From assembly GCF_007362475.1 (NCBI RefSeq), contig NZ_CP041687.1, positions 1,426,001-1,490,000 of the forward strand: 64,000 bases of DNA, in the 5' to 3' direction. A program made the position numbers and the translations under genes. This document shows, piece after piece, positions 1 through 8,679 of this stretch. Under the pieces are notes generated by a model. It was not told the DNA's origin. It saw nothing but the letters and a program-made list of their open reading frames with translations, and did not search any database. The stretch is from Chryseobacterium sp. SNU WT5. GTDB taxonomy: Bacteria > Bacteroidota > Bacteroidia > Flavobacteriales > Weeksellaceae. Numbering within the stretch: the stretch's first letter is position 1; the number at the start of each line of letters is the position of its first letter.

Positions 1-826
1 AAAGGTTTCCTTCACGCTCCACACTTTCTCCGGTGTTATTCGTTTTATAATTAAGTACCCACTGATTTTTCTGTCCAAAAAACATAGGCGTAAGTTTTAC
101 ATTCCATAAAAGAGGTTCCATTCCAACTCCTACTTCTCCTCTACCTGTCATTGTAACCGCATTTTTTAAAACTACGTTTAGCGCTGCGTTTTCAGATGGA
201 ACTTTGTCTTGTAAAATTTTAACAGGTTGATGATTTTCCAACACCTCAATTTTTTTTACAGCACCTGTAGGTAGTGAATTGTTAATGGTTCCATAACCTC
301 CCTCCATTAGATCTTTACCATTAACATAGAACTTGACCAGCGGTTCACCTTGGTATAAAATCGTTCCGTCTTTATTAACTTCGATACCAGGCATTTTCTT
401 CAAAACATCGGAAAGAGTACGATCAGCTTTACTTTCGAAGGCTTTAATATCATAAGAAATGGTATCGCCTCGTTTATTAATCATTCTCGCTTTAATCTTC
501 ACTTCTTTAATCTCAGTCGCGTCTGATTGCAAGGAAAAATTTTGTGTCTGACTTTCATTTTTTACCGTTTTCTGAGAAGGTTTTTGATTAAAAGCTTTAA
601 TTTTTAAATCAACATTCGCTTCAGAGCTGGTAAAGGTCACTTTATACTCTCCTTTAGAATTGGTAATTGAGTAAGCAATAATTGCATCTTTTCCTGGCTC
701 TTCCACTGTCACACTCGCACTGGCAACAGGTTTTCCGTCAATATCACTGATTTTTCCAGTGATTGAAGATTGTGCCCAAGAATAAATGGTTAGAAATAAA
801 ACGAAAAGCGTCGAGATTTTCCTCAT
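1..826 (-). CDS. TonB-dependent receptor-like outer-membrane protein (N-terminal part, cut by window edge)
   Basis: Reading the minus strand from the ATG at 826 gives an open frame of about 275 codons that runs off the window. It begins with a signal peptide of about 19 residues ending in SWAQ. A carboxypeptidase-regulatory-like beta-sandwich follows (about residues 20-105, with GKISDIDGKPVASASV). Then comes a plug-like region with a DRTLSDVLKKMPGIEV motif and FYVNGKDL, typical of Bacteroidota TonB-dependent or outer-membrane beta-barrel family proteins. The C-terminal barrel lies outside the window, so the substrate cannot be judged. It is divergent from the cupin gene at 985, with about 160 bp of AT-rich sequence between them. 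Confidence 0.8.
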   Translation of the reverse strand, partial: MRKISTLFVLFLTIYSWAQSSITGKISDIDGKPVASASVTVEEPGKDAIIAYSITNSKGEYKVTFTSSEANVDLKIKAFNQKPSQKTVKNESQTQNFSLQSDATEIKEVKIKARMINKRGDTISYDIKAFESKADRTLSDVLKKMPGIEVNKDGTILYQGEPLVKFYVNGKDLMEGGYGTINNSLPTGAVKKIEVLENHQPVKILQDKVPSENAALNVVLKNAVTMTGRGEVGVGMEPLLWNVKLTPMFFGQKNQWVLNYKTNNTGESVEREGNL

Positions 827-964
827 GATCAATTTTATTAATTAGTACCAAAATCCTTTATATTGTTACATTTCATATAAATACTACTTTTAAACTGCGC
901 TAAAAAAAAGAAATAGTTTTAAATAATGACTGATGCAAGTTAACCTACGAAACTGTTTTTTTAT

Positions 965-972
965 TACTTTTG
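965..972 (+). promoter_or_regulatory. Candidate Bacteroidota -7 promoter box for the cupin gene
   Basis: TACTTTTG fits the TAnnTTTG -7 consensus of Bacteroidota vegetative promoters and lies 12 bp before the start codon at 985. No clear -33 TTG box was found at the expected spacing, so this is tentative and would imply a very short leader. Confidence 0.35.
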
Positions 973-984
973 TTAGCTAAATAG

Positions 985-1875
985 ATGAATCTTATGGGAC
1001 TTCACTTACAACCAATCGACGTAGTAGAAACAATTACTAAGGAAGAATTCCGAGAGAAATATCTACTCACAAGAAAGCCAGTTGTCATCAAAAATATGGC
1101 AAAAAATTGGCCTGCGTATCAGAAATGGACGATGGACTATATGAAAGAAGTGGTTGGTGATGTCGAGGTTCCGTTGTACGATTCCTCCAAAGCAGATCCG
1201 GCGGCACCCATCAATTCATCAGCGACGAAAATGAAATTCTCCGATTATATCGATTTAATTAAAGATAAACCAACGGATTTACGGATTTTTCTTTTTGATC
1301 CCATTAAATTTGCACCTAAACTCTTGGACGATTATATTTCACCCAAAGATTTAATGGGCGGCTTTTTGGATAAATATCCGAACATGTTTTTTGGCGGCCA
1401 AGGCTCGCAAACCTTTCTGCATTTCGATATTGATATGCCTCATATTTTTCATACTCACTTTAATGGCAGAAAACATGTTTTGCTTTTCGATTACAAGTGG
1501 AAAGAGCGGCTTTATAAATTGCCACTCGCAACTTATGCCTTAGAAGATTATGATATTGCAAATCCCGATTATGAACAATTCCCTGCTTTAAATGGTGTTG
1601 AAGGAATTGAATGTTACCTGGAACATGGAGATACTTTGTTTATGCCGACTGGTTGGTGGCATTACATGAAATATTTAGACGGAAGCTTTTCAATTTCACA
1701 AAGAGCCTGGGACAAATCGTGGGCGGTAAAAGCACATTCTCTCTGGAATCTATTGGTTCAAAGAAATATCGATAATGTCTTAAAAAAGAAATACAAACAA
1801 AAATATATGGACTGGAAAGAGCGAAAAGCCGTCGAGCGTGCCAATCGAGCTTTGAAGAAAGGTCTGCCTAATTAA
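985..1875 (+). CDS. Cupin-like (JmjC/cupin_8) Fe(II)/2-oxoglutarate-dependent oxygenase family protein
   Basis: The 296-residue cytoplasmic protein has no signal peptide. The metal-binding triad of the cupin_8/JmjC fold is visible: HFD at His146/Asp148 and a distal His226 in PTGWWHYM. FIH-like members of this family hydroxylate proteins, but the substrate here is unknown. An in-frame TAG lies directly before the ATG at 985; Met4 (994) is an alternative start. The gene is divergent from the TonB receptor and convergent with the DoxX gene, sharing a bidirectional terminator with it. Confidence 0.8.
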   Translation: MNLMGLHLQPIDVVETITKEEFREKYLLTRKPVVIKNMAKNWPAYQKWTMDYMKEVVGDVEVPLYDSSKADPAAPINSSATKMKFSDYIDLIKDKPTDLRIFLFDPIKFAPKLLDDYISPKDLMGGFLDKYPNMFFGGQGSQTFLHFDIDMPHIFHTHFNGRKHVLLFDYKWKERLYKLPLATYALEDYDIANPDYEQFPALNGVEGIECYLEHGDTLFMPTGWWHYMKYLDGSFSISQRAWDKSWAVKAHSLWNLLVQRNIDNVLKKKYKQKYMDWKERKAVERANRALKKGLPN

Positions 1876-1878
1876 TAG

Positions 1879-1918
1879 AAACGCTTTTAGAATTTAATCT
1901 AAAAGCGTTTTATATTTT
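1879..1918 (+). terminator. Bidirectional intrinsic terminator
   Basis: A perfect 13-bp inverted repeat (1879-1891 and 1898-1910) with a 6-nt loop, followed by a T-rich tract on the plus strand. It sits between the convergent cupin and DoxX genes. The A-rich left arm also gives a U-tract in the minus direction. Confidence 0.85.
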
Positions 1919-2311
1919 TCAATGTTTCTTAAATAGTTTCGAAGCATCTGTAGAGTACAATGCTAAAAAGATTAAAACAGGCTGAAATAATAACCTTACG
2001 AGTCTCCTAGTATCAGTATCCAAACCAAATCCGTCACGATGCTCGAGATATTGCGAAATGTTTCCAGGAAAAACCAAGACAAAAAATATTGCGAGAGCTA
2101 AACCTGCGTATTTTTTTTGCTTTACTAAAAAAATCATCGATAATCCCAGCAATATTTCTACGACGCCAGAAGCAAGCACCACGAAATCTTTCGAAAGTGG
2201 AATCCAGTCTGGAACTTGTGCCTGAAAAGTTTCCCGAGCATAAGTGAGATGACCAATCCCTGCCAAAAGCATGAAAGCTCCTAATGCTATTCTTATTAAA
2301 TTTTTAATCAT
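1919..2311 (-). CDS. DoxX family membrane protein
   Basis: The 130-residue integral membrane protein has four hydrophobic segments (about residues 5-20, 40-62, 70-88 and 107-122). The pattern GAFMLLAGIGHLTYARETF near the N-terminus and FPGNISQYLEHRDGFG is typical of small DoxX/DoxD-like proteins. Biochemical roles vary in this family and none can be assigned here. A second DoxX-like gene lies at 14999-15358. The stop abuts the shared terminator with the cupin gene. Confidence 0.75.
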   Translation of the reverse strand: MIKNLIRIALGAFMLLAGIGHLTYARETFQAQVPDWIPLSKDFVVLASGVVEILLGLSMIFLVKQKKYAGLALAIFFVLVFPGNISQYLEHRDGFGLDTDTRRLVRLLFQPVLIFLALYSTDASKLFKKH

Positions 2312-2449
2312 CGTTTATCTATTTATTTAAAGTAACTCTTTCAAAATTACAAAATTCTGTACATGTTGCAACCAATATTAAAAACTGTTTACAATACCAA
2401 CAAAAGCAGGACTTGGTCTCTGATTTGATAAGAATTATAAAATATTATT

Positions 2450-2878
2450 ATGAAAAAAATAACGATTCTTGCATTTGTCATCACAATTTGTGGCAGTTAT
2501 AACCATTGCAACGCTCAAATTGGGGACATTATTAATGCAGTGAAAAAGTCGACAGAAGTGAGAAAAGGTGGTGCAACAGGGACTGTTAACCAAAATAATG
2601 GAAACATCGAAGTTCAAGGAAACAACCAGGTGAAAACATTTACCATGGATGGTCAAAAATTAGAAATCGTTGGTAATGATCACCTCATTACGGTTAACGG
2701 ATATGCTTCCACCATTTCTCTTCAAGGTACAGGAAACAAGATTACCGTAAACTCTGTAAAAAGTATCGACATCACTGGCGTGAATAATAAATTGTATTAC
2801 AAAAGCTCTCCTAATAAAAACGGAAAAGCTTCAAGTTCGGTTTCTGGCGTCGATAATTCGGTGATAAAGCTTAAATAA
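2450..2878 (+). CDS. DUF3060 domain-containing secreted protein
   Basis: The 142-residue protein has a signal peptide (about residues 1-22, ending in NCNAQ). The rest is a repetitive beta-rich stretch with short turns such as EIVGNDHLITVNG and GTGNKITVNS, the repeat style of DUF3060. It is predicted to be periplasmic or surface exposed, with unknown function. It appears to be a single-gene unit. A long-range inverted repeat (2895-2903 with 2928-2936) follows but is a weak terminator candidate. Confidence 0.65.
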   Translation: MKKITILAFVITICGSYNHCNAQIGDIINAVKKSTEVRKGGATGTVNQNNGNIEVQGNNQVKTFTMDGQKLEIVGNDHLITVNGYASTISLQGTGNKITVNSVKSIDITGVNNKLYYKSSPNKNGKASSSVSGVDNSVIKLK

Positions 2879-2957
2879 TAGAATTGATATCAGCCAATAA
2901 TTTCACCTCCTTGAAAAATACAAGATAAAATTATTGTTTAATTATCACTGTTTTATT

Positions 2958-4655
2958 TTACAAAACTCTAAAGATCGGATATAAACCAACGCTTCCTTCA
3001 TTGTAATCAGAATGTTTATAAACCCACTCTAACTGAGCTTTACCATCTTTTGCAAAATCGGGGTTTGCTATTTTTTCAAATTCAAAAGCGGTTTTTAAAA
3101 CTTGATTGTTTTTCAATAAATCAGCGGCGGTATCTTCGAAAACGTAATCGGAGAAATATTCTTTTTGGCCAAGAATACCATCAAAGAAATTCCAGTTGAA
3201 GAAAGAATCTGTTGTTTCTGGTTCCAGGGTTTCCAATAAATATTTCACACCGTATTGCTTGGTTGAAACCAGAACATCACCTTTTCTAAATTTAAAATTT
3301 TTATTCTCTGACTTCACTTGAGTATCATAATGAAGGTAATGTCCTTCGTACGGGCTTTTCACTGTTTTGTAATCTGACACTTTATATTGTTGCGCAAATA
3401 TCGTTGAATCTTGCTTGATCACTTTCATCGCTATATTATTGCGTTTCAGATGTTCCAATACTTTTTCTTCCGATTGTGGAATCACATAAAAAGAAGGAAT
3501 CGCAATTTCTTTGGTTGGAATATACTGATCGTAGAATTTCACTTTTCGATTAAAAGGTTTTGTTTTGTCATAGAAAAGTCGTGGTTTGCCCGAAACTTCA
3601 CTTGGTTTTTTACCAGCTTCATATCCTTTGAAATCAATCATTTTAAACTTCGTACTGTCTAATTTCCATTGAACTGGATATTTCATTTTCGGTTGGTAAT
3701 CAGCTAAACTTTCAGCCATTAATTTTTGAATTTCCTTTGAATGAGTTGCAGTATAATTAATGGAACTCAGCATGTTTTCGTAAGTTGCACGAACACGGTC
3801 TTTATATGGTTTCAACATATGCGTTTCGGCAACCGTTCCCATCGTATTGAAAAGTGTAGTGTAGCCTGTCGCATATCTTGGCGAGTCCATGAATGCCGGA
3901 AAACCGTCATCAGGAGAATCGCCGTGAATATTAACGTAAGGAGTCGTCAAAATTCCTTGCTTTTCTAAAGTTTGCAAAATTTCAGGCTGCATTTTCTGGT
4001 TCAGATAAGTGCCCAAATTTTTACCCAATCGCTCTTTATTGGTCGAGATATAAGTGAATAAATATTGATAATCTGCACCATTTGAAACATGATTATCAAT
4101 AAAATAAATCGGTTTAAAATGCTGAAAGATCTGCTGAAAAGCTTTCCCATTTTCTGTATCGTTTTTAATGAAATCCCGATTCAGATCGTAGTTTCTAGCA
4201 TTGCCTCGGAAACCATATTCTTCAGGACCGTTTTGGTTGGCTCGGCTGTGTTTTCCTCTTCTTAACATTCCGGAGATATTATAAGCTTCAACTGCAACGA
4301 TTCGCAAATTCTTCACCGCAATTTTTCCAGTGACTAAATCGCGCATCATCATCATGGTCGCATCAATTCCATCGGGTTCGCCGGGATGAATTCCGTTGTT
4401 GATTAGGATTGTTGGATTGCTTTTATCGACTGAAGCATTGTATATCACGACTCTAATTGGCTCACCATTATCGTCAGTGCCAAAATCTTTTACAGTAACC
4501 GTCGGAAAGTTTTTCGCCAAATCATCGTAGAAATTAACCATTTCTGCATATGTGGTGGTTTGGTTTCCGTTGCCTTTTTCGAAAGGTGTTTGGGATTTGG
4601 TTTGAGAGAAAATTAAAGTTGAACTTAAAAGAAAAAGAGAGGTAAGTAATTTCAT
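2958..4655 (-). CDS. M14-family zinc carboxypeptidase-like metallopeptidase
   Basis: The 565-residue protein has a signal peptide (about residues 1-18). The M14 zinc site is visible: His90 and Glu93 in GIHPGEPDG and His189 in FIDNHVSN. Substrate-binding residues appear in NARNYDLNRD, and a likely catalytic glutamate (Glu277) in GTVAETHM. It is predicted to be a secreted or periplasmic peptidase acting on peptides or cell-wall peptides. The C-terminal 200 residues are an extra region common in Bacteroidota M14 proteins. It is monocistronic, downstream of lepA on the same strand. Confidence 0.85.
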   Translation of the reverse strand: MKLLTSLFLLSSTLIFSQTKSQTPFEKGNGNQTTTYAEMVNFYDDLAKNFPTVTVKDFGTDDNGEPIRVVIYNASVDKSNPTILINNGIHPGEPDGIDATMMMMRDLVTGKIAVKNLRIVAVEAYNISGMLRRGKHSRANQNGPEEYGFRGNARNYDLNRDFIKNDTENGKAFQQIFQHFKPIYFIDNHVSNGADYQYLFTYISTNKERLGKNLGTYLNQKMQPEILQTLEKQGILTTPYVNIHGDSPDDGFPAFMDSPRYATGYTTLFNTMGTVAETHMLKPYKDRVRATYENMLSSINYTATHSKEIQKLMAESLADYQPKMKYPVQWKLDSTKFKMIDFKGYEAGKKPSEVSGKPRLFYDKTKPFNRKVKFYDQYIPTKEIAIPSFYVIPQSEEKVLEHLKRNNIAMKVIKQDSTIFAQQYKVSDYKTVKSPYEGHYLHYDTQVKSENKNFKFRKGDVLVSTKQYGVKYLLETLEPETTDSFFNWNFFDGILGQKEYFSDYVFEDTAADLLKNNQVLKTAFEFEKIANPDFAKDGKAQLEWVYKHSDYNEGSVGLYPIFRVL

Positions 4656-4690
4656 TAAAATAGATTTAAAATAATTGAAACGAATTTAAA

Positions 4691-4719
4691 CAAAAAATTC
4701 TTGAACGAATTCAAGAATT
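4691..4719 (-). terminator. Intrinsic terminator, minus strand
   Basis: A 10-bp perfect stem (4696-4705 with 4710-4719) with a CGAA loop. The A-run at 4692-4697 gives a U-tract when read on the minus strand. It most likely ends the lepA transcript upstream of the M14 peptidase gene. Confidence 0.6.
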
Positions 4720-4756
4720 ATATATATTGATCAAAACTTTGAAGAAGCGAAAATCT

Positions 4757-4835
4757 GCAACCCGACTTGAGCGGAAATCCTTTTTTTAGCTAAGGCATTT
4801 AGCGTTGGCAAAAAAGATTGGGAGCGGAAGGCGGA
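4757..4835 (+). repeat. Dispersed intergenic repeat, copy A
   Basis: Between lepA and the peptidase gene is a block with a core ATCCTTTTTTT ... AAAAAAGAT arm pair and a flanking GGAGCGGAAGGCGG. The same architecture (CGG-ATCCTTT, then AAAAAAGA, then GGAGAGCGG) recurs on the other strand near 34689-34783 and in degenerate form near 49692-49780. The pairing arms could act as a terminator. Similarity was judged by eye only. Confidence 0.45.
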
Positions 4836-4857
4836 TTAAGTTGCCCAAATAAACCAG

Positions 4858-6654
4858 TTAATCGTTCAGTTTCAACACCGCCATAAATGCCGACTGTGGA
4901 ACCTCTACCCTACCAATTTGTTTCATTTTCTTCTTACCTTCTTTCTGTTTCTCCAACAATTTACGTTTACGTGAAATATCTCCACCGTAACATTTTGCGG
5001 TAACGTCTTTTCTTAAGGCTTTGATGGTTTCTCTGGCAATCACTTTTGCTCCTAAAGCTGCCTGAACGGCAATATCAAACTGCTGACGCGGAATCAGTTC
5101 GCGTAATTTCTCACACATTCTTTTTCCGATATAATAAGCGTTGCTGTCGTGAATTAGGGAAGAAAGTGCATCAACCATATCGCCATTGATCAGGATATCC
5201 ATCTTCACTAATTTGGAAGCACGGAAACCGATCGGATGATAATCGAACGACGCATATCCTTTGGAAACCGATTTTAAACGGTCATAAAAATCAAACACCA
5301 CTTCTGCCAAAGGCATATTGAAAACAAGTTCTACTCTATCGGAAGTCAAATAACTTTGGTTAACAATCTCCCCTCTTTTCTCAATACACAAAGTCATCAC
5401 CGGCCCAACATAATCGGATTTGGTAATGATTGAAGCTTTGATAAACGGCTCTTCTACCCGATCCATAATCATAGGATCCGTCATTTCTGATGGGTTGTTG
5501 ATTAAGATCATGGTGTCAGGATCTTTTTTGGTATAACCGTGGTAAGAAACGTTGGGCACGGTCGTGATCACATCCATGTTGAATTCACGGTCTAATCTTT
5601 CCTGTACGATTTCCATGTGAAGCATTCCAAGGAAGCCACAACGGAAACCGAAACCTAAAGCTGCTGAACTTTCTGGTTCGAAAACCAAAGATGCATCATT
5701 CAAACGAAGTTTTTCTAAAGAGAAACGCAGTTCTTCAAAATCCTCTGATTCAATAGGATAAATCCCGGCGAAAACCATTGGTTTTACTTCTTCGAAACCG
5801 TCAATTGGTTCTAATGCTCCGTGTTCAAAAGTAGTAATGGTATCACCTACTTTTACTTCTCGGGCATCTTTGATCCCGGAAATAATATAACCTACGTCAC
5901 CTGTTTTAATTTCTTTCTTCGGGGTTTGTTTTAATTTTAAAGTTCCAACTTCGTCGGCTTCATACATTTTGTTGGTCGCCATGAATTTAATTCGTTGCCC
6001 TTTCTTGATGCTTCCGTTTACTACTTTGAAGTAAGCTTCAATTCCACGGAAAGGATTATAAACAGAGTCAAAGATCAAGGCCTGTAATGGTCCGTCTTCA
6101 TTCCCAACTGGTGCAGGAATTCTGTTAACGATATGTTCCAACAATTCATGAACGCCTTCACCGGTTTTCCCGGAAACGCGTAAAACATCTTCATATTCGC
6201 AACCAATTAAGCCCATGATTTCATCGGTTACTTCTTCTGGATTTGCAGAAGGTAAATCGATTTTATTCAAAATTGGAATGATCGTTAAATCATTTTCTAA
6301 AGCTAAATATAAGTTGCTTATTGTTTGTGCCTGAATACTTTGCGCAGCATCAACGATCAAAAGCGCTCCTTCACAAGCAGCAATCGAACGGGAAACTTCG
6401 TAAGAGAAATCTACGTGTCCGGGCGTATCGATTAGGTTAAGAATATATTTTTCCCCATTCAATTCATAATCCATTTGAATGGCGTGTGACTTAATGGTAA
6501 TTCCGCGTTCTTTTTCAATATCCATGTCATCCAGCGTTTGGGACTGGAGTTCTCTTTGAGTTACCGTATTGGTGTACTCTAAAAGTCGGTCAGCCAAAGT
6601 GGATTTACCGTGGTCAATATGTGCAATAATGCAAAAGTTCCGTATGTTTTTCAT
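4858..6654 (-). CDS. lepA: Elongation factor 4 (LepA) GTPase
   Basis: The 598-residue protein is full length for LepA. The translational GTPase motifs are intact: AHIDHGKS (about residues 11-18), [15 protein letters not shown] and NKID. The C-terminus has the LepA-specific region ([16 protein letters not shown] ... GKRKRK-like basic tail). EF4 acts on ribosomes, promoting back-translocation or subunit recovery under stress. The gene is followed by a repeat element and a terminator. Confidence 0.97.
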   Translation of the reverse strand: MKNIRNFCIIAHIDHGKSTLADRLLEYTNTVTQRELQSQTLDDMDIEKERGITIKSHAIQMDYELNGEKYILNLIDTPGHVDFSYEVSRSIAACEGALLIVDAAQSIQAQTISNLYLALENDLTIIPILNKIDLPSANPEEVTDEIMGLIGCEYEDVLRVSGKTGEGVHELLEHIVNRIPAPVGNEDGPLQALIFDSVYNPFRGIEAYFKVVNGSIKKGQRIKFMATNKMYEADEVGTLKLKQTPKKEIKTGDVGYIISGIKDAREVKVGDTITTFEHGALEPIDGFEEVKPMVFAGIYPIESEDFEELRFSLEKLRLNDASLVFEPESSAALGFGFRCGFLGMLHMEIVQERLDREFNMDVITTVPNVSYHGYTKKDPDTMILINNPSEMTDPMIMDRVEEPFIKASIITKSDYVGPVMTLCIEKRGEIVNQSYLTSDRVELVFNMPLAEVVFDFYDRLKSVSKGYASFDYHPIGFRASKLVKMDILINGDMVDALSSLIHDSNAYYIGKRMCEKLRELIPRQQFDIAVQAALGAKVIARETIKALRKDVTAKCYGGDISRKRKLLEKQKEGKKKMKQIGRVEVPQSAFMAVLKLND

Positions 6655-6889
6655 CTATAAATTATCGTAATCTGCAAATTTAATCTTTTTTGGTGGATAT
6701 TATGAATCATGTAGGAATGTTGAGAAAGAAATTTATAAACCGATTTTTAGCCGTCAATAAATCTTTTATTGATGAAACTGCGGAAGATTTTAAAGACTTG
6801 AAGCAGACAAAGAAAGTATAGACAATGACCACTTATTTCAACCCGAAACTTATGCAAAAGAATATGGATAGGTTTTCTAAAATTAAAAA

Positions 6890-6923
6890 GAGCGACCTCT
6901 ACACACAATTGTAGAGGTCGCTC
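6890..6923 (-). terminator. Intrinsic terminator of the sigma-factor cassette
   Basis: A perfect 13-bp stem (6890-6902 with 6911-6923) and an 8-nt loop. On the minus strand it is followed by a U-rich tract (from AAAATTAAAAA at 6879-6889). It ends the cassette running from 8576 down to 6945. Confidence 0.85.
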
Positions 6924-6944
6924 AAACATTAAAAAAATAAACTA

Positions 6945-7457
6945 TTAAGGTCTAGTACTTTTCGTCCTGGAATTTGAGGTTCCGTCTTGTTTTCTGTCTA
7001 ATATTTTACTACGCATTTTCCCTTCGGTCTGATACATTTTCAAAACCTGTTGAGGAGAAATTACTTTCATAAACTTAGGTACAAAGTTTTTTCTATTATC
7101 TAAAAGTTCTTGGCCAACATCAAAACTATGATTAAGTTGCTGCGTTGCCTGATCATCACTCATATTGTCATAATCTTCGTTGGATTTAAACTTAGATTTT
7201 ATGTCATTTTGAGTATTTTGATATTCAGAATAAACATTCTTAAATGCTGCTTCTGCATCTGGTGAAACTTTGAGTTCAGAAATAATCATTTTCTCACGAA
7301 ATTCTTTCAAAAGTGATAATCTTTCCTGAGGTTTCATCTTCTGAATAACTTCTTTCCGTTTCTCTGGTTTCATACTGTTCCAGTCTAAGCTATGTTGTTG
7401 CGCAAAACCTAATTGTGCGATCAATATAAAACTGATGGATAGGGCTATCTTTTTCAT
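6945..7457 (-). CDS. Secreted helical protein of unknown function in a sigma-factor cassette
   Basis: The 170-residue protein starts at the ATG at 7457. An upstream in-frame ATG at 7517 would extend into the preceding gene and lacks a signal sequence. From 7457 a clear signal peptide is seen (MKKIALSISFILIAQLGFAQ). The mature part is charged and helical, with KMKPQERLSLLKEFREKMI. It resembles periplasmic stress-sensor-like proteins only in general character, and no family is recognised. It starts 10 bp after the anti-sigma-like gene, so co-transcription with the sigma factor is likely. Confidence 0.65.
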   Translation of the reverse strand: MKKIALSISFILIAQLGFAQQHSLDWNSMKPEKRKEVIQKMKPQERLSLLKEFREKMIISELKVSPDAEAAFKNVYSEYQNTQNDIKSKFKSNEDYDNMSDDQATQQLNHSFDVGQELLDNRKNFVPKFMKVISPQQVLKMYQTEGKMRSKILDRKQDGTSNSRTKSTRP

Positions 7458-7467
7458 GTAATTCGTC

Positions 7468-8016
7468 TTAATAATATAAATCGAGATAAATGTCCTGTTC
7501 TGTGTTCTTACCCACATTGGTTAATTCTGCGGAGGTAAAGCTTGCTAAAATCTGATCAACCTGAACCTCAGGATTTGACTTGTTTACTTTTTTATTATCT
7601 GCATAATTAACTTTCTGTTCAGTCGGCTGCACACTAGATATTTTATTTTCTTTTGGATGACTTATTTGTGGAGATGTTAAAGCCATACCGGTGGTATTAT
7701 CCTGATTTACCTCATTTTCTGATTTTTCAACCGCTTGTGATGAACTGACAATCGGCTTAGGAACAACGGACTCAATGTTTGAAGCAACCATTTCCTGCTC
7801 ACTATTTGCATTATCAGTAAAAATAGTTAATCCGAAAATCAAGGCCACAGCTGCTGCTGCACCATAAGCCCAATTCAAATTAAATATTTTTCCCTCATTG
7901 TGTTTTGGAACGGTCGTTTGTTCTAAAACACGTGCTTGCATCGATTCGAAAAAATCATCTTTTGCAGTGAATACATTTTCACGCTTTAGTTTCTCTATAT
8001 CAAAATCTTTCATCAC
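7468..8016 (-). CDS. Single-pass membrane protein, probable anti-sigma factor
   Basis: The 182-residue protein has a short N-terminal cytoplasmic part (about residues 1-45, with DIEKLKRENVFTAKDDFFE), one membrane segment (about residues 50-66, AYGAAAAVALIFGLTIF) and a polar, low-complexity outer domain. This topology and its place 8 bp after an ECF sigma gene fit an anti-sigma factor. No zinc-binding HxxxCxxC motif is present. The function is inferred from context. Confidence 0.6.
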   Translation of the reverse strand: MMKDFDIEKLKRENVFTAKDDFFESMQARVLEQTTVPKHNEGKIFNLNWAYGAAAAVALIFGLTIFTDNANSEQEMVASNIESVVPKPIVSSSQAVEKSENEVNQDNTTGMALTSPQISHPKENKISSVQPTEQKVNYADNKKVNKSNPEVQVDQILASFTSAELTNVGKNTEQDIYLDLYY

Positions 8017-8024
8017 CCTAAATA

Positions 8025-8576
8025 TTATTCTGTATAATTCTGTTTAACGTAGTCCTCTACTTTTTGTTTCGCATAATGGTAATTCGTTTTAAGAGTTCCC
8101 ACGGACATCTCTAAAATTTGCGAAATTTCTTCATAAGGCAGATCTTCATAATATCTCATATTAAAGACCAACTTTTGCTTCTCTGGTAAGGTCTGAATAG
8201 CCTTTTGCAACAGAATTTGAATTTCATCTGCACCTGGCTGTACATTTTCTGCAACTAAATTTTGCAAATAAATAGTTGGATCTCCCTCCCCCTTCTGCAT
8301 CTTCTTTAATTTATTAATCTGCTGAAGCGATTCATTGGTTGCTATTCTATACAACCAAGTGTACAACTGACTCTCCTGTTTGAACTGATGGAAATTTTGA
8401 TAGGCTTTGATAAACGTATCCTGCAAAATATCCTGCGCCAGATCATGATCTACTACAAATCTTCGAATATGCCAGTATAACCTACTCTGATAAGCATCCA
8501 TCATCAGGCGAACTCCCTTTTCACGGGATTTCTCGCTAGACATCAACTCGATAATTTCTGCTTCCTGAATCTTCAT
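8025..8576 (-). CDS. ECF-type RNA polymerase sigma factor
   Basis: Region 2 is visible (HIRRFVVDHDLAQDILQDTFIKAYQNF, with YTWLYRIATNE), as is region 4 (LPEKQKLVFNMRYYEDLPYEEISQILEMSVGTLKTNYHYAKQK). The start was chosen at 8576 (MKIQEAE, 183 aa) rather than 8633, because a promoter-like pair lies between the two. It heads a three-gene cassette with a membrane anti-sigma candidate and a secreted protein, suggesting control by an envelope signal. Confidence 0.9.
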   Translation of the reverse strand: MKIQEAEIIELMSSEKSREKGVRLMMDAYQSRLYWHIRRFVVDHDLAQDILQDTFIKAYQNFHQFKQESQLYTWLYRIATNESLQQINKLKKMQKGEGDPTIYLQNLVAENVQPGADEIQILLQKAIQTLPEKQKLVFNMRYYEDLPYEEISQILEMSVGTLKTNYHYAKQKVEDYVKQNYTE

Positions 8577-8601
8577 TGAGATGCTTTCGGTGTTTGGATT
8601 A

Positions 8602-8633
8602 CAAATATATTTAAAAGTTAAATAAGACTTCAA
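8602..8633 (-). promoter_or_regulatory. Candidate promoter of the sigma-factor cassette
   Basis: On the minus strand TATATTTG (8609-8602) matches the TAnnTTTG -7 consensus, with TTG at 8633-8631 about 21 bp upstream as a -33 box. It implies transcription starting near 8595 and supports translation starting at 8576. Confidence 0.45.
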
Positions 8634-8656
8634 TATTTAGTCCAAACCAAAATAGG

Positions 8657-8664
8657 TATCTTTG
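8657..8664 (+). promoter_or_regulatory. Candidate -7 promoter box for the DUF2520-kdsC-maf run
   Basis: TATCTTTG fits TAnnTTTG and lies 15 bp before the chosen start codon at 8680. No convincing -33 box was seen. Confidence 0.4.
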
Positions 8665-8679
8665 TTTATAAATGTTTTT

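Noticed and set aside
2895-2936. Inverted repeat CAATAATTT/AAATTATTG after the DUF3060 gene as a terminator
   Set aside because: AT-only stem with a 24-nt loop; too weak to claim.
6702-6914. Plus-strand reading MNHVGMLRKKFINRF..., interrupted by a TAG and then continuing in frame to the terminator
   Set aside because: Too short, broken, without recognised similarity, and its end overlaps the sigma-cassette terminator. It may be a gene remnant, but this cannot be supported.
6747-6929. Minus-strand 60-codon frame after the sigma cassette
   Set aside because: It starts within the terminator hairpin and has no protein-like features.
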